Assembly (NCBI RefSeq): GCF_004959765.1
Contig: NZ_SJZD01000007.1
Location: 124,001 to 188,000 of the forward strand
Length of the DNA stretch: 64,000 bases
Source: Flavobacterium sp. H122
Lineage (GTDB): Bacteria; Bacteroidota; Bacteroidia; Flavobacteriales; Flavobacteriaceae
Direction: 5' to 3'
Part shown: positions 7,185-15,574 of the stretch, in pieces
Layout: the number at the start of each line of letters is the position of its first letter
How positions within the stretch are numbered: position 1 is the stretch's first letter
Notes under the pieces: generated by a model
What the model saw: the letters and a program-made list of their open reading frames with translations, nothing else
What the model was told of the DNA's origin: nothing
Database searches by the model: none
Position numbers and translations under genes: made by a program

Positions 7185-7910
7185 ATGAAACCAGCCGCAT
7201 TTTTAGGAAAATTATATTTAATTCCAACTACCTTAGGAGAATCAACACCTGAAGATGTATTACCTGTAACCATCAAAAGAACGATTGATTTCATCAATCA
7301 TTACATAGTAGAAAACGAAAAAACGGCTCGTCGTTTCATAAAATCTGTACATCCGGAAAAAAAACAACCCGAATTAATAATCGATGTATTAAACAAACAC
7401 ACTGAAGATCATGAACACCAGGAATTCATTCAACCTTTATTGAATGGACAAAACGTGGGTCTTATGAGTGAAGCCGGATGTCCTGGCGTAGCAGACCCAG
7501 GCGCAGTAATTGTAAAATTAGCTCACGAAAAAGGCATCCAGGTTGTGCCACTGGTTGGACCCAGTTCTATTTTATTGGCATTGATGGCTTCAGGAATGAA
7601 TGGTCAAAGTTTTGCTTTCAACGGTTACTTACCCATTGACAAAGGAGAAAAGAAACAGGCATTAAAAAACTTCGAAAAATTATCATTTGATAAAAACCAG
7701 TCTCAGTTATTTATCGAAACTCCATACAGAAACAACAAGCTTATGGAAGATTTGGTTCAGATTTTACAACCCAACACTCATTTATGTGTAGCTTGCGACA
7801 TTACACTCCCAACAGAATACATTAAAACACTTACTGTAAAAGACTGGAAAAAACAAAAGGTCGATTTACATAACCGACCTTGCATTTTCATTATCCATAA
7901 ACACTATTAA
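7185..7910 (+). CDS. SAM-dependent methyltransferase, tetrapyrrole methylase/RsmI-like family
   Basis: A 241-residue protein of the tetrapyrrole (corrin/porphyrin) methylase fold. Recognisable pieces are GKLYLIPTTLGE at the N-terminus, the SAM-contacting GLMSEAGCPGVADPG and VVPLVGPSSILLALMASG. The pattern resembles RsmI, which 2'-O-methylates C1402 of 16S rRNA. This shorter paralogue family in Bacteroidetes is distinct from RsmI proper, so no symbol is given. The start is ATG 7185; an open frame back to TTG 7161 overlaps the promoter element. It converges with the next gene, the two stops overlapping by 4 bases. Confidence 0.82.
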   Translation: MKPAAFLGKLYLIPTTLGESTPEDVLPVTIKRTIDFINHYIVENEKTARRFIKSVHPEKKQPELIIDVLNKHTEDHEHQEFIQPLLNGQNVGLMSEAGCPGVADPGAVIVKLAHEKGIQVVPLVGPSSILLALMASGMNGQSFAFNGYLPIDKGEKKQALKNFEKLSFDKNQSQLFIETPYRNNKLMEDLVQILQPNTHLCVACDITLPTEYIKTLTVKDWKKQKVDLHNRPCIFIIHKHY

Positions 7911-8551
7911 TAAATATAGTGTCTGGCTTTTGCCTGCTTATTAGGTTCGACGCAACTTGTGTCATAACCGGCAAATTCTTTTAGGTACTCCGTTATAGAA
8001 GTCCCATAACCGTCTTTAAACTTACGATTCCCATTCGTTCTTAAAAATCGCTTAACAGATCCCGGTCCGCCTAAATGCGCAGCTGCCAGGATACCTGATT
8101 CGGTAATAGGAATACCTTGAATAGTTCTTCCGGCATATCTGGCAATTTCACGACGCAGTTCCCATTTATTACGTGCTAAATTGGCCAGAAATGCTTTTTC
8201 CTGTAATTTTCTGCTGCGTAAAAATTTCTCTTCGTCGCTTATTCCTAAACTTTCCAGCGTCTGTGAACCAAACTGGTATTTACCTAAATACCCTAAAGTA
8301 TTCACTTTATTGTATTTACCATGTGATTCGCGGACTGCTAAGCTTTGCTGAAAACCTATAAAGGTTTTTCCTGTAAATGGCACGTCAAAAAACTTTTGAC
8401 CCACCTCCACTTCTGTAGGTACAGTATAAATTCCATGTTTTTCAAATACGTGAAACCAAGGAAATAACTCAGATTTGAATGGTCTAAAACCAGAACTTAG
8501 GGTGATGATTGAGGCAAATAATCCGAAATAGAATATTTGTTTTTTTGTCAT
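7907..8551 (-). CDS. Exported lysozyme-like protein, putative peptidoglycan hydrolase
   Basis: A 214-residue protein with an N-terminal signal-type segment (MTKKQIFYFGLFASIITLSS). The central region AVRESHGKYNKVNTLGYLGKYQFG resembles lysozyme/transglycosylase-like folds, where a Glu after a helix (RESHG) serves as catalyst and GKYQF lines the substrate groove. The later ILAAAHLGGPGSVKRFL is also typical of such folds. Acting on cell-wall glycan is inferred, not proven. I prefer ATG 8551 to the upstream in-frame start at 8608 because it gives a clean signal peptide. A -7 element lies upstream at 8629-8636. Confidence 0.65.
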   Translation of the reverse strand: MTKKQIFYFGLFASIITLSSGFRPFKSELFPWFHVFEKHGIYTVPTEVEVGQKFFDVPFTGKTFIGFQQSLAVRESHGKYNKVNTLGYLGKYQFGSQTLESLGISDEEKFLRSRKLQEKAFLANLARNKWELRREIARYAGRTIQGIPITESGILAAAHLGGPGSVKRFLRTNGNRKFKDGYGTSITEYLKEFAGYDTSCVEPNKQAKARHYIY

Positions 8552-8628
8552 AAAAAAAATTTTCTTTCTAACTAAGAGCAGTTGTATTTTTTGAACTAAC
8601 TCTATCATTGTCAGAAAATTTCACTAGG

Positions 8629-8636
8629 CAAAGATA
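8629..8636 (-). promoter_or_regulatory. Putative -7 promoter element for the lysozyme-like gene
   Basis: Minus-strand reading TATCTTTG matches TAnnTTTG. Predicted initiation near 8625 leaves about 70 bases before ATG 8551. Confidence 0.45.
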
Positions 8637-8730
8637 CGGCAATTTTTGTAAAAAAATACACAATTTTTTGTTAACAGCCCTTCACACTGCGAAAACACTA
8701 ATAATTCCGACTAAAAAAAGTTATTAACAA

Positions 8731-8765
8731 TAAAAAATGCAATCAGAAGAAATCTGACTGCATTT
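8731..8765 (-). terminator. Rho-independent terminator after mltG
   Basis: The arms 8735-8747 and 8753-8765 pair over 13 positions with one mismatch. On the minus strand the stem is followed by a T-rich run, placing it as the terminator of the dapF-GNAT-mltG operon. Confidence 0.75.
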
Positions 8766-8788
8766 CAAAAATATCTTTATCAAATACT

Positions 8789-9808
8789 TTACAAACCTAG
8801 CTTATTCACCCATTCAGTATATTTTTTTGCATTAACCTGATGCTCTTCATAGGTTTCTGCAAAATCATGATAACCTCTTCTTTCCACACTGGCACAAAAA
8901 TAAATATAATTATGCTTTTCATAATTCAATACAGCATCCACTGCAGAAATATCAGGCATAGCTATTGGCCCTGGAGGCAATCCTAAGTTTTTATAGGTAT
9001 TATAAGGAGAATTAACAAAAAGCATATCTCCTTTAACGCGTTTGATAACCTGATCAAAATCGTTAGTGTTTTTCTTAATGGCATAAATAATTGTCGGATC
9101 AGCCTGCAAAGGCATTTCAGTTCTCAATCTGTTCAAATAAACACCGGCCACACGGGGTCTTTCATCTCCTTTAACGGACTCTTTGTGAACAATAGCCGCT
9201 AAAGCAATTACCTGCTGCGGTGTTAAATTCAAAGCCTTCGCTTTTGCCAAACGTTCCTGATTCCAAAAATCCTTATATTCATCCAACATCTTATCACGGA
9301 ACTTATCTGCCGATGTATTCCACTTTAATTCATAAGTATTAGGAATAAACATCCCCAAAACATTGTCTTCAGTAAAACCGTTTTGACTTAAAAATTCCGG
9401 ATCTTTAAATGATTTCATCAAACTCAAACTATCAGCTTCGATCTGAGATGAAACTCTGGATACAAATTTCTCAAGGATTTCCTGATTATTAAAAGAAAGA
9501 CTTAAAGGCATGTTATGACGAAGTGCCGATACAATTTGAAAACTCCCCATTCCTTTCTTCAATAAAAAACGGCCCGGAAAAACATTTTCGTTATAAGAAC
9601 GCTTTTCAGCAATAAATTTAAAATTATCTATATCCTTAACTTCTGTCGAAAGTATTTTAAGCACATCTTCATAAGTAGAACCGGTAGGAATAAAAATATA
9701 TTCTTCCGCTGCATCAAATTTAGTATTGCCGGAAAAAGCTTTAAAATATACAAAAGTGGCTAAAGCAAGTCCAAGGATTCCAACTCCTAATAATAATTTC
9801 TTCTTCAA
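8789..9808 (-). CDS. mltG: Endolytic murein transglycosylase MltG
   Basis: Inner-membrane lytic transglycosylase that cleaves nascent glycan strands and is thought to end their polymerisation. The 339 residues begin with a membrane anchor (about 5-24). The YceG domain carries ALAAIVHKES with catalytic Glu at about residue 210, then VYLNRL, PLQADPTIIYA and a C-terminal SPYNTYKNLGLPPGPI signature. Length and motif order match the family. It is the last gene of a tight operon with a GNAT (11-base gap) and dapF, and is followed by a terminator. Confidence 0.95.
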   Translation of the reverse strand: MKKKLLLGVGILGLALATFVYFKAFSGNTKFDAAEEYIFIPTGSTYEDVLKILSTEVKDIDNFKFIAEKRSYNENVFPGRFLLKKGMGSFQIVSALRHNMPLSLSFNNQEILEKFVSRVSSQIEADSLSLMKSFKDPEFLSQNGFTEDNVLGMFIPNTYELKWNTSADKFRDKMLDEYKDFWNQERLAKAKALNLTPQQVIALAAIVHKESVKGDERPRVAGVYLNRLRTEMPLQADPTIIYAIKKNTNDFDQVIKRVKGDMLFVNSPYNTYKNLGLPPGPIAMPDISAVDAVLNYEKHNYIYFCASVERRGYHDFAETYEEHQVNAKKYTEWVNKLGL

Positions 9809-9819
9809 AGTTATAATGT

Positions 9820-10353
9820 TTATTGTTGTGTATTAATCAATTGAAAAATGGCTTCATCAACGTATTTACCCCGCAGATAAACCCAATCTTTCTTAATTCC
9901 GATTTTTTGGAACCCAAAAGTAGTAAAAAGCTTTAAACTGATTTCATTATTTACTCCAATATTAGCATAAAGCTGATGCAAATTCAATTGTTTAAAAGCA
10001 TAATCAATCAAAAGACTTAAGGCTTCTTTGCCTATCCCTTTATTTTTATGAATTTCATTTTGGATTACAATACCAATTCCTGCCCGATGATTTTTAGGGT
10101 CAAAATCAAACAAATCAATCAACCCGACAGCTTTTTTATCCTCATTCGTACAAACAGCAAGTCTAAGCTGCTTGGCTTCATAAATATCCTGATGTGCATT
10201 TTCTAAATACTGTTTGATCAGAAAACGGGAATAAGGCGTTTGTGTATTACTTACCTCCCAAATAGTTTCATCATTTTCTATTGCAAAAACAAACTCCAGA
10301 TCCTCTGGTTCCAAGGCTCTCAAATAGATATTTTCTCCTTTTAAAGTAATCAT
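9820..10353 (-). CDS. GNAT-family N-acetyltransferase (RimJ/RimL-like)
   Basis: A 177-residue acetyltransferase of the RimJ/RimL/SpeG-like branch. It begins ITLKGENIYLRALEPEDLEFVF, a typical start for this branch. It has the acetyl-CoA loop NEIHKNKGIGKEALSLL (about residues 95-112) and ends with NEISLKLFTTFGFQKIG. Substrate unknown; relatives act on ribosomal proteins, spermidine or amino-sugar intermediates. It lies 8 bases from dapF and 11 from mltG on one transcript, a context of wall-precursor and wall-cleavage genes, though this does not prove a wall role. Confidence 0.85.
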   Translation of the reverse strand: MITLKGENIYLRALEPEDLEFVFAIENDETIWEVSNTQTPYSRFLIKQYLENAHQDIYEAKQLRLAVCTNEDKKAVGLIDLFDFDPKNHRAGIGIVIQNEIHKNKGIGKEALSLLIDYAFKQLNLHQLYANIGVNNEISLKLFTTFGFQKIGIKKDWVYLRGKYVDEAIFQLINTQQ

Positions 10354-10361
10354 CGGCCGGC

Positions 10362-11144
10362 TTAGATTTCAATTTCTCCCTTAAACACAAATTGCGCAGG
10401 TCCTATTAAATGAACATTTCTATAGGTATCCCCTTCTTTATCAAAAGACACTTTCAGCTGTCCTCCTTCTACATTTATAACAATTTCATTCGAATCTGCT
10501 TTTCCTAAATCCTTCATCGCTATTGCCACAGCTGTTGCACCGGTACCGCACGACAAAGTTTCATCTTCAACCCCACGCTCATAGGTACGAATAGAAAATT
10601 CATTTTCACCTACTTGGTCAACAAAATTGACATTGCTTCCTGCCTGACCGTACAATTCTCCGTAACGTATTTTTGCTCCTTCGTTTTTAACATCAAAAAT
10701 TTTCAAATCTTCAACCAATTGAACATGGTGCGGAGAACCAGTATTCAAAAAAACATAATCAGAGTTCGTATTTACTTTATCAACATCTATCATTTGTAAT
10801 GAAACAATGTCATCACTATCAATAGAAGCATGGTGCAGACCATCAACAGCCATAAAAGCAGCCTCACTCTTAATCACTCCCATTTGTTTTGCAAAAGCCA
10901 CCAAACAACGTCCGCCGTTACCGCACATCGAACTTTCATTCCCGTCAGAATTATAATAAACCATTTTAAAATCTGTCGAATTGTCACTTTCAAGCAGCAT
11001 CAAACCGTCAGCACCTATCCCAAACCTTCTGTCGCAAAGGAAATTGATTAGTTTGGTATCATTTTTGGGAAAAAACAAACTACGGTTATCAATGATTACA
11101 AAATCATTTCCGGTTCCTTGATATTTATAAAAAGTAATTTTCAT
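10362..11144 (-). CDS. dapF: Diaminopimelate epimerase DapF
   Basis: Interconverts LL- and meso-diaminopimelate, giving the precursor of lysine and of the peptidoglycan crosslink. The protein has 260 residues from ATG 11144 (MKITFYKYQGTGNDFVII). Both catalytic cysteines are present: C74 in SSMCGNGGRC and C199 in ETLSCGTGATA. The frame is open to 11183, but the extra 13 residues precede the universal start of the family. It is the first gene of the dapF-GNAT-mltG operon, with a -7 element at 11233-11240. Confidence 0.96.
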   Translation of the reverse strand: MKITFYKYQGTGNDFVIIDNRSLFFPKNDTKLINFLCDRRFGIGADGLMLLESDNSTDFKMVYYNSDGNESSMCGNGGRCLVAFAKQMGVIKSEAAFMAVDGLHHASIDSDDIVSLQMIDVDKVNTNSDYVFLNTGSPHHVQLVEDLKIFDVKNEGAKIRYGELYGQAGSNVNFVDQVGENEFSIRTYERGVEDETLSCGTGATAVAIAMKDLGKADSNEIVINVEGGQLKVSFDKEGDTYRNVHLIGPAQFVFKGEIEI

Positions 11145-11232
11145 TTGTGCAAAGTTTATTGAAATAAGCCATTTAAACAACAATACAAATGTCTTACTCT
11201 AATTACAGATTTCAAAATTACAAATATTAATG

Positions 11233-11240
11233 CAAAGTTA
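11233..11240 (-). promoter_or_regulatory. Putative -7 promoter element for the dapF operon
   Basis: Minus-strand reading TAACTTTG matches TAnnTTTG. Predicted initiation near 11229 leaves about 85 bases before ATG 11144. Confidence 0.45.
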
Positions 11241-11329
11241 AAGATTGTTAAACGAGCGTTAAAGCTATAGAACCGATATAAGAAAATTATAATTTTACGT
11301 TTATAAATACAAACCCAAAAGATGAACTT

Positions 11330-12718
11330 ATGAGAAAATTTGGAAGCTTATTTTTAATTTCTTTAATCAGTGGAGCAACCACTTTAGGCGGCTATAAATT
11401 ATTTATTGAGAATTCATCAGCCGAATCAAAACTATCAATTGCACCAGACAACATTGCCCGCACAGTAGGCTTTGGTGCCGAAAATATAGATTTTACCGTT
11501 TCAGCGGAAAAAGCAGTACATACTGTAGTTCACGTAAAAAACAAAACCGTTTACAATGTGCCTTCTGATCCTTTAATGGAATTCTTTTACGGCTACAGAG
11601 GCGGTCAGCAGCAAACCCAGGTGGGAACAGGTTCAGGGGTTATAATCAGCAAAGACGGTTATATTGTCACCAACAACCACGTGATACAAAACGCAACTGA
11701 GTTAGAGGTTACACTCAACAACAATAAAACATATAAAGCAAAACTTATAGGAACCGACAGCAAAATGGATATTGCTTTATTAAAAATTGATGCAAATGAA
11801 GATTTACCAGCTGCTACTTTTGGCAATTCAGACCAAATAAAAGTGGGTGAATGGGTGCTAGCGGTAGGAAACCCATACAATCTAACTTCCACAGTAACAG
11901 CTGGTATTGTTTCTGCAAAAGCACGTGATTTGAGCAATCAGGGCATACAGTCTTTTATTCAAACCGATGCAGCGGTAAACCCTGGAAACAGTGGTGGAGC
12001 TTTAGTAAACACAAGAGGAGAATTAATAGGTATCAACACTATGATTTCATCGCCTACAGGAAGTTACACGGGTTATTCATTTGCCGTTCCTTCAAATTTA
12101 GCACGCAAAATTGTTGAGGATTTGATGGAATATGGCAATGTGCAACGTGGTGTTTTAGGAATTGAGGCCGGCGAATTAAATGCTACAGTAGCAAAAGACA
12201 GAGGAATATCTGAGACCACCGGAGTATTGGTCGCAAGAGTATCAAAAGGAACCGGAGCTGAAAAATCAGGGTTAAAATCAGGAGATATCATCAAAAAGCT
12301 TGACGACAAAAACATCAATACTTTTGCCGATTTAACTTCGTACATCAACACAAAAAGACCAAACGATGATGTCAGAGTCAGCTTTATACGTGATGGAAAG
12401 TTGATGAGCACACCTGTTAAATTAGTCAAAAAAGAATTGGTTAATTATGATTTAAAAGGACTGGAGCTTGAAGATCTGGACGCAAATGACAAAAAAAGAT
12501 TCCGATTAAGCTATGGTGTAAAAATCAAAGAAGTAACAAATGAAGATTTAACTGAATACGCTGAACAGTTAAAAGGAGGTATCATTTTAAAAATTGACAA
12601 TGTGAAGGCAACCGATATAGAAACTGTAACCAGAGTACTGTCAAAGAAGAATGACAATCAGAAAACACAAATAGAAATGCTTACAAATTCAGGCGAATTA
12701 TTACGCTTCTTACTATAA
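11330..12718 (+). CDS. HtrA/DegP-type periplasmic serine protease
   Basis: Envelope protein-quality-control protease of 462 residues. The N-terminal hydrophobic segment (about 6-24) is a signal or anchor. The trypsin-like domain has the full triad: H117 in NNHVIQ, D147 in SKMDIALLKI and S221 in NPGNSGGAL. A PDZ domain follows from about 275 (GVLGIEAGEL...), and a second, divergent PDZ-like region occupies about 370-462 (GLELEDLD... GGIILKIDNVKA). The domain order matches DegP/DegQ, but these cannot be told apart here, so no symbol is given. Monocistronic, followed by a strong terminator. Confidence 0.92.
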   Translation: MRKFGSLFLISLISGATTLGGYKLFIENSSAESKLSIAPDNIARTVGFGAENIDFTVSAEKAVHTVVHVKNKTVYNVPSDPLMEFFYGYRGGQQQTQVGTGSGVIISKDGYIVTNNHVIQNATELEVTLNNNKTYKAKLIGTDSKMDIALLKIDANEDLPAATFGNSDQIKVGEWVLAVGNPYNLTSTVTAGIVSAKARDLSNQGIQSFIQTDAAVNPGNSGGALVNTRGELIGINTMISSPTGSYTGYSFAVPSNLARKIVEDLMEYGNVQRGVLGIEAGELNATVAKDRGISETTGVLVARVSKGTGAEKSGLKSGDIIKKLDDKNINTFADLTSYINTKRPNDDVRVSFIRDGKLMSTPVKLVKKELVNYDLKGLELEDLDANDKKRFRLSYGVKIKEVTNEDLTEYAEQLKGGIILKIDNVKATDIETVTRVLSKKNDNQKTQIEMLTNSGELLRFLL

Positions 12719-12741
12719 ACATTACAAAAGTATTCCAATTG

Positions 12742-12770
12742 AAAACCAGCTTTTAAGGGCTGGTTTTTTT
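12742..12770 (+). terminator. Rho-independent terminator after htrA
   Basis: The stem AAAACCAGC/GCTGGTTTT (12742-12750 with 12759-12767) has an 8-base loop, followed by a T run. Confidence 0.85.
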
Positions 12771-12793
12771 ATGTGAAATTTTTGCCAAAAAAG

Positions 12794-12824
12794 TTTACGA
12801 AAACGTTTGAAATAGATACTTTTG
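12794..12824 (+). promoter_or_regulatory. Putative promoter for GAPDH (-33 and -7)
   Basis: TTTA at 12794-12797 is separated by 19 bases from TACTTTTG at 12817-12824, matching the Bacteroidetes -33/-7 layout (TTTG, about 19 bases, TAnnTTTG) with one -33 mismatch. It lies downstream of the most upstream in-frame ATG (12773) and thus supports the start at 12851. Confidence 0.6.
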
Positions 12825-12850
12825 CAACGTCAAATTTTTTATTCAAAGAA

Positions 12851-14296
12851 ATGAGCAATACAACTTATGAAAAAGAACTGGCTTTTCAAGCTGACAGAAG
12901 AAAAGCTGCTGTTGAATTTATTAAAATCGTAAGCGATTTATGGTACGACAAATCAATTGAGATGGTTTTATTCAGAAACCATTTGTTAGACCGTAACGTA
13001 AGCGACATCATGAATTTACACGATTATGCGGGTGAATTCGTTCAAAAACCAATCAATGTTTTTGATTCTGTTGAAATATTAAGAGCTATTCAGGCCTTGG
13101 ATTTACCACCATCCCGTTTGGATATTGGTAAATTAACTTACGAATACCATTTAGAAGACGACAAATACAACGATGCCACTGCATTTGTTATTGACAAACT
13201 AAAAGACGCTAAAAACACTGAAGAAATCAAACCAAAAGATGTAGTTCTTTATGGTTTCGGACGTATTGGCCGTTTATTGGCAAGAGAATTAATGTCTAAA
13301 GTAGGAAAAGGACAACAATTGCGTTTACGTGCTATTGTTACGCGCGATAAAAGCGATGCAGTTTTATTAGAAAAACGTGCTTCATTATTACGCTACGATT
13401 CAGTACATGGTGATTTTGAAGGTTCTGTACAGGCAGATCCTGAAAACAACGCTTTAATTGTTAACGGAACTACTGTTCACATTATTACTGCAAACACTCC
13501 GGAAGAAATTGATTATACAAAATACGGTATTAATAACGCTTTAGTTATTGATAATACCGGAGCTTTCACAACTGAGGAAGCATTAAGCCGTCACTTAACT
13601 TCGGTAGGTGTTGATAAAGTTTTATTAACAGCTCCTGGTAAAGGTGTTCCAAATATCGTTCACGGTGTAAACCATGAAGAATACAACCCGGATGAAGTTA
13701 AAATCTGGTCGGCTGCATCATGTACAACAAATGCCATCACTCCAGTTTTAGCTGCAATCGAGGAAACTTTAGGTGTAGTTAAAGGTCATTTGGAAACTAT
13801 CCACGCTTATACAAACGACCAGAATCTGGTTGACAACATGCACAAAAAATACCGTCGCGGCAGAGCTGCAGCTTTAAACATGGTAATTACAGAAACAGGT
13901 GCAGGAAGTGCCGTTGCCAAAGCTTTACCAAGCTTAGCCGGTAAATTAACTTCAAATGCTATCCGTGTACCGGTTCCAAACGGTTCATTGGTAGTTTTAA
14001 ACCTGGAAGTAGGAAAAGAAACTTCACGTGACGAATTAAACGGTATTATGAAAAAATATGCTCTTGAAGGCAAACTTGTAGAGCAGATCAAATACGAATT
14101 AAACAACGAATTAGTATCATCTGATATTGTTGGATCATCTGCTCCGTCAATTTTCGACAGTAATGCTACAATCGTTTCGGCTGATGGCAAAAACGTAGTA
14201 ATGTATGTATGGTACGATAACGAGTACGGATACAGCCACCAAGTTGTAAGATTAGCTAAATATATCGCTAAAGTAAGACGTTATACTTATTATTAA
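12851..14296 (+). CDS. gap: Glyceraldehyde-3-phosphate dehydrogenase, long form
   Basis: Glycolytic/gluconeogenic enzyme oxidising glyceraldehyde 3-phosphate to 1,3-bisphosphoglycerate with NAD(P). The dehydrogenase core starts at about residue 133 with the dinucleotide motif VVLYGFGRIGRLLAREL; the catalytic Cys is in SAASCTTNAITPVL (about 290) and HAYTNDQN follows. About 130 residues precede the core, making 481 in all against about 335 for standard GAPDH. This extended class is recurrent in Bacteroidetes. The extension is helical with no recognised motif. Start ATG 12851 (MSNTTYEKEL) lies just after the promoter; a terminator follows the stop. Confidence 0.94.
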   Translation: MSNTTYEKELAFQADRRKAAVEFIKIVSDLWYDKSIEMVLFRNHLLDRNVSDIMNLHDYAGEFVQKPINVFDSVEILRAIQALDLPPSRLDIGKLTYEYHLEDDKYNDATAFVIDKLKDAKNTEEIKPKDVVLYGFGRIGRLLARELMSKVGKGQQLRLRAIVTRDKSDAVLLEKRASLLRYDSVHGDFEGSVQADPENNALIVNGTTVHIITANTPEEIDYTKYGINNALVIDNTGAFTTEEALSRHLTSVGVDKVLLTAPGKGVPNIVHGVNHEEYNPDEVKIWSAASCTTNAITPVLAAIEETLGVVKGHLETIHAYTNDQNLVDNMHKKYRRGRAAALNMVITETGAGSAVAKALPSLAGKLTSNAIRVPVPNGSLVVLNLEVGKETSRDELNGIMKKYALEGKLVEQIKYELNNELVSSDIVGSSAPSIFDSNATIVSADGKNVVMYVWYDNEYGYSHQVVRLAKYIAKVRRYTYY

Positions 14297-14323
14297 TCGG
14301 TTAGATTTAATACATATTTCATT

Positions 14324-14354
14324 AATCCGCTTCAAAAATGAGGCGGATTTTTTA
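14324..14354 (+). terminator. Rho-independent terminator after gap
   Basis: AATCCGC pairs with GCGGATT around an 11-13 base loop, followed by TTTTTATTT. Confidence 0.75.
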
Positions 14355-14413
14355 TTTCCGTTTTAAAAAATTTACTATCTTTCTTACAAATTAAGTAAAA
14401 CGCAATTAAAACT

Positions 14414-14746
14414 ATGGGAAAATTTGTAATTTCTAAAAGAACCAATGGTGAGTTCCAATTCAATTTAAAAGCCGGAAATGGTCAGGTAATCCTATCCAGC
14501 GAAGGTTATGCTGCAAGAGGCGGATGTGACAACGGAATCGAATCTGTTAAAAAGAATTCACAGGACGAATCCAACTTTGACAAAAAAACAGCAAGCAATG
14601 GTAAATTCTATTTCAATTTAAAAGCCGGAAACGGACAAATCATTGGTTCAAGTCAGATGTACGAAAGCGAACAAGGAAGAGACAACGGGATTGACTCTGT
14701 GAGAGAGAATGCCCCTGAAGCTTCTATCGAAGATGAAACTAACTAA
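14414..14746 (+). CDS. YegP-like DUF1508 tandem-repeat protein
   Basis: A 110-residue protein made of two DUF1508 repeats. Each has the order F-x-F-NLKAGNGQ-x-I-x-SS and then a DNGI-x-SV ending: FQFNLKAGNGQVILSSEGY...DNGIESV (about 1-55) and FYFNLKAGNGQIIGSSQMY...DNGIDSV (about 56-105). E. coli YegP has the same two-repeat plan. The fold is known but the function is not. No signal peptide is seen, so it is cytoplasmic. Flanked by terminators on both sides, hence its own transcript. Confidence 0.88.
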   Translation: MGKFVISKRTNGEFQFNLKAGNGQVILSSEGYAARGGCDNGIESVKKNSQDESNFDKKTASNGKFYFNLKAGNGQIIGSSQMYESEQGRDNGIDSVRENAPEASIEDETN

Positions 14747-14764
14747 TTTTATATTATTTATCCA

Positions 14765-14799
14765 AAGTCCGTTTCAATAACCGAAACGGACTTTTTTAT
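14765..14799 (+). terminator. Rho-independent terminator after the YegP-like gene
   Basis: A perfect 11-base stem AAGTCCGTTTC/GAAACGGACTT (14765-14775 with 14783-14793) followed by TTTTATT. Confidence 0.88.
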
Positions 14800-14822
14800 T
14801 GTGAATATTTTATTTTCTTTAT

Positions 14823-15062
14823 ATGTTCAAATCAACAATTTTATCAATTTTCAGTCTATTAACCGCCTCAACCTGCAGTGAGAAAAAACAATTAATTAAA
14901 GATTGCCCTGACGAAAAAATAGTCAACAAAATGCCAAGTGCCGGCAATTCTTCCACTCCAAAAGAATATTACATTTATAAAGGCGAAAGACGTGAAATCT
15001 CTGAGTTTGACAGCACATGGGTTTCTAAAAACTGTCAGGTAAAAACAACAGAAGTATTTTAA
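14823..15062 (+). CDS. Small putative lipoprotein
   Basis: A 79-residue protein with an N-terminal hydrophobic segment (ILSIFSLLTA) ending in ASTC-SEKK, which resembles a lipobox with Cys at about residue 18; Thr at -1 is atypical, so lipidation is uncertain. The mature part is polar, with several Lys, two further Cys (in KDCPDE and KNCQVK) and the aromatic core EYYIYKGERREI. I do not recognise a family. It ends directly against the next ATG (no gap), suggesting co-transcription with the acetyltransferase. Confidence 0.65.
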   Translation: MFKSTILSIFSLLTASTCSEKKQLIKDCPDEKIVNKMPSAGNSSTPKEYYIYKGERREISEFDSTWVSKNCQVKTTEVF

Positions 15063-15572
15063 ATGAACCTACAGCCTGTTTTAAAAAATGATTTGGTAAG
15101 CCTAATACCTTTGAAAGATTCTGATTTTGAAGAATTATACCAAGTCGCATCTGATCCGTTAATCTGGGAACAGCATCCTAACAAAGACCGATACAAAAGA
15201 GAAGTATTTCAGAACTTTTTTGATGGCGCCATGCAATCCGGAGGAGCATTTAAAGCAATTGACAATCAGTCAGGTAAAGTCATAGGCAGTACACGCTTTT
15301 ACGACCTCAACAAAGAAGACAAAAGCATATTGATAGGATATACTTTTTACGGAAGAGACTACTGGGGTTCAACTTATAATCCGCAGGTCAAAAAACTAAT
15401 GCTTGATTACGCTTTTCAATTTCTGGATAAGGTATATTTTCATATAGGAGCGGAAAACATCCGTTCACAAAAAGCAATCGAACGACTGGGAGCCGTAAAA
15501 ACCCGTGAAATTGAAGTAGCTTACCACGGTGAAACGGAAAAATTGAATTTTGAATATGTAATCCTAAAATAA
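15063..15572 (+). CDS. GNAT-family N-acetyltransferase
   Basis: A 169-residue acetyltransferase of the RimJ/RimL-like branch: LVSLIPLKDSDFEELY at the start, GSTRFYDLNKEDKSILIGYTF in the central strands, then the loop GSTYNPQVKKLML in place of the classic Q/RxxGxG, and NIRSQKAIERLGAVKTR at the end. The weakened acetyl-CoA loop is a feature of this branch, in which ring residues replace the glycines. Substrate unknown. Starts at the base after the lipoprotein stop; converges with the NlpC/P60 gene two bases away. Confidence 0.82.
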   Translation: MNLQPVLKNDLVSLIPLKDSDFEELYQVASDPLIWEQHPNKDRYKREVFQNFFDGAMQSGGAFKAIDNQSGKVIGSTRFYDLNKEDKSILIGYTFYGRDYWGSTYNPQVKKLMLDYAFQFLDKVYFHIGAENIRSQKAIERLGAVKTREIEVAYHGETEKLNFEYVILK

Positions 15573-15574
15573 TT

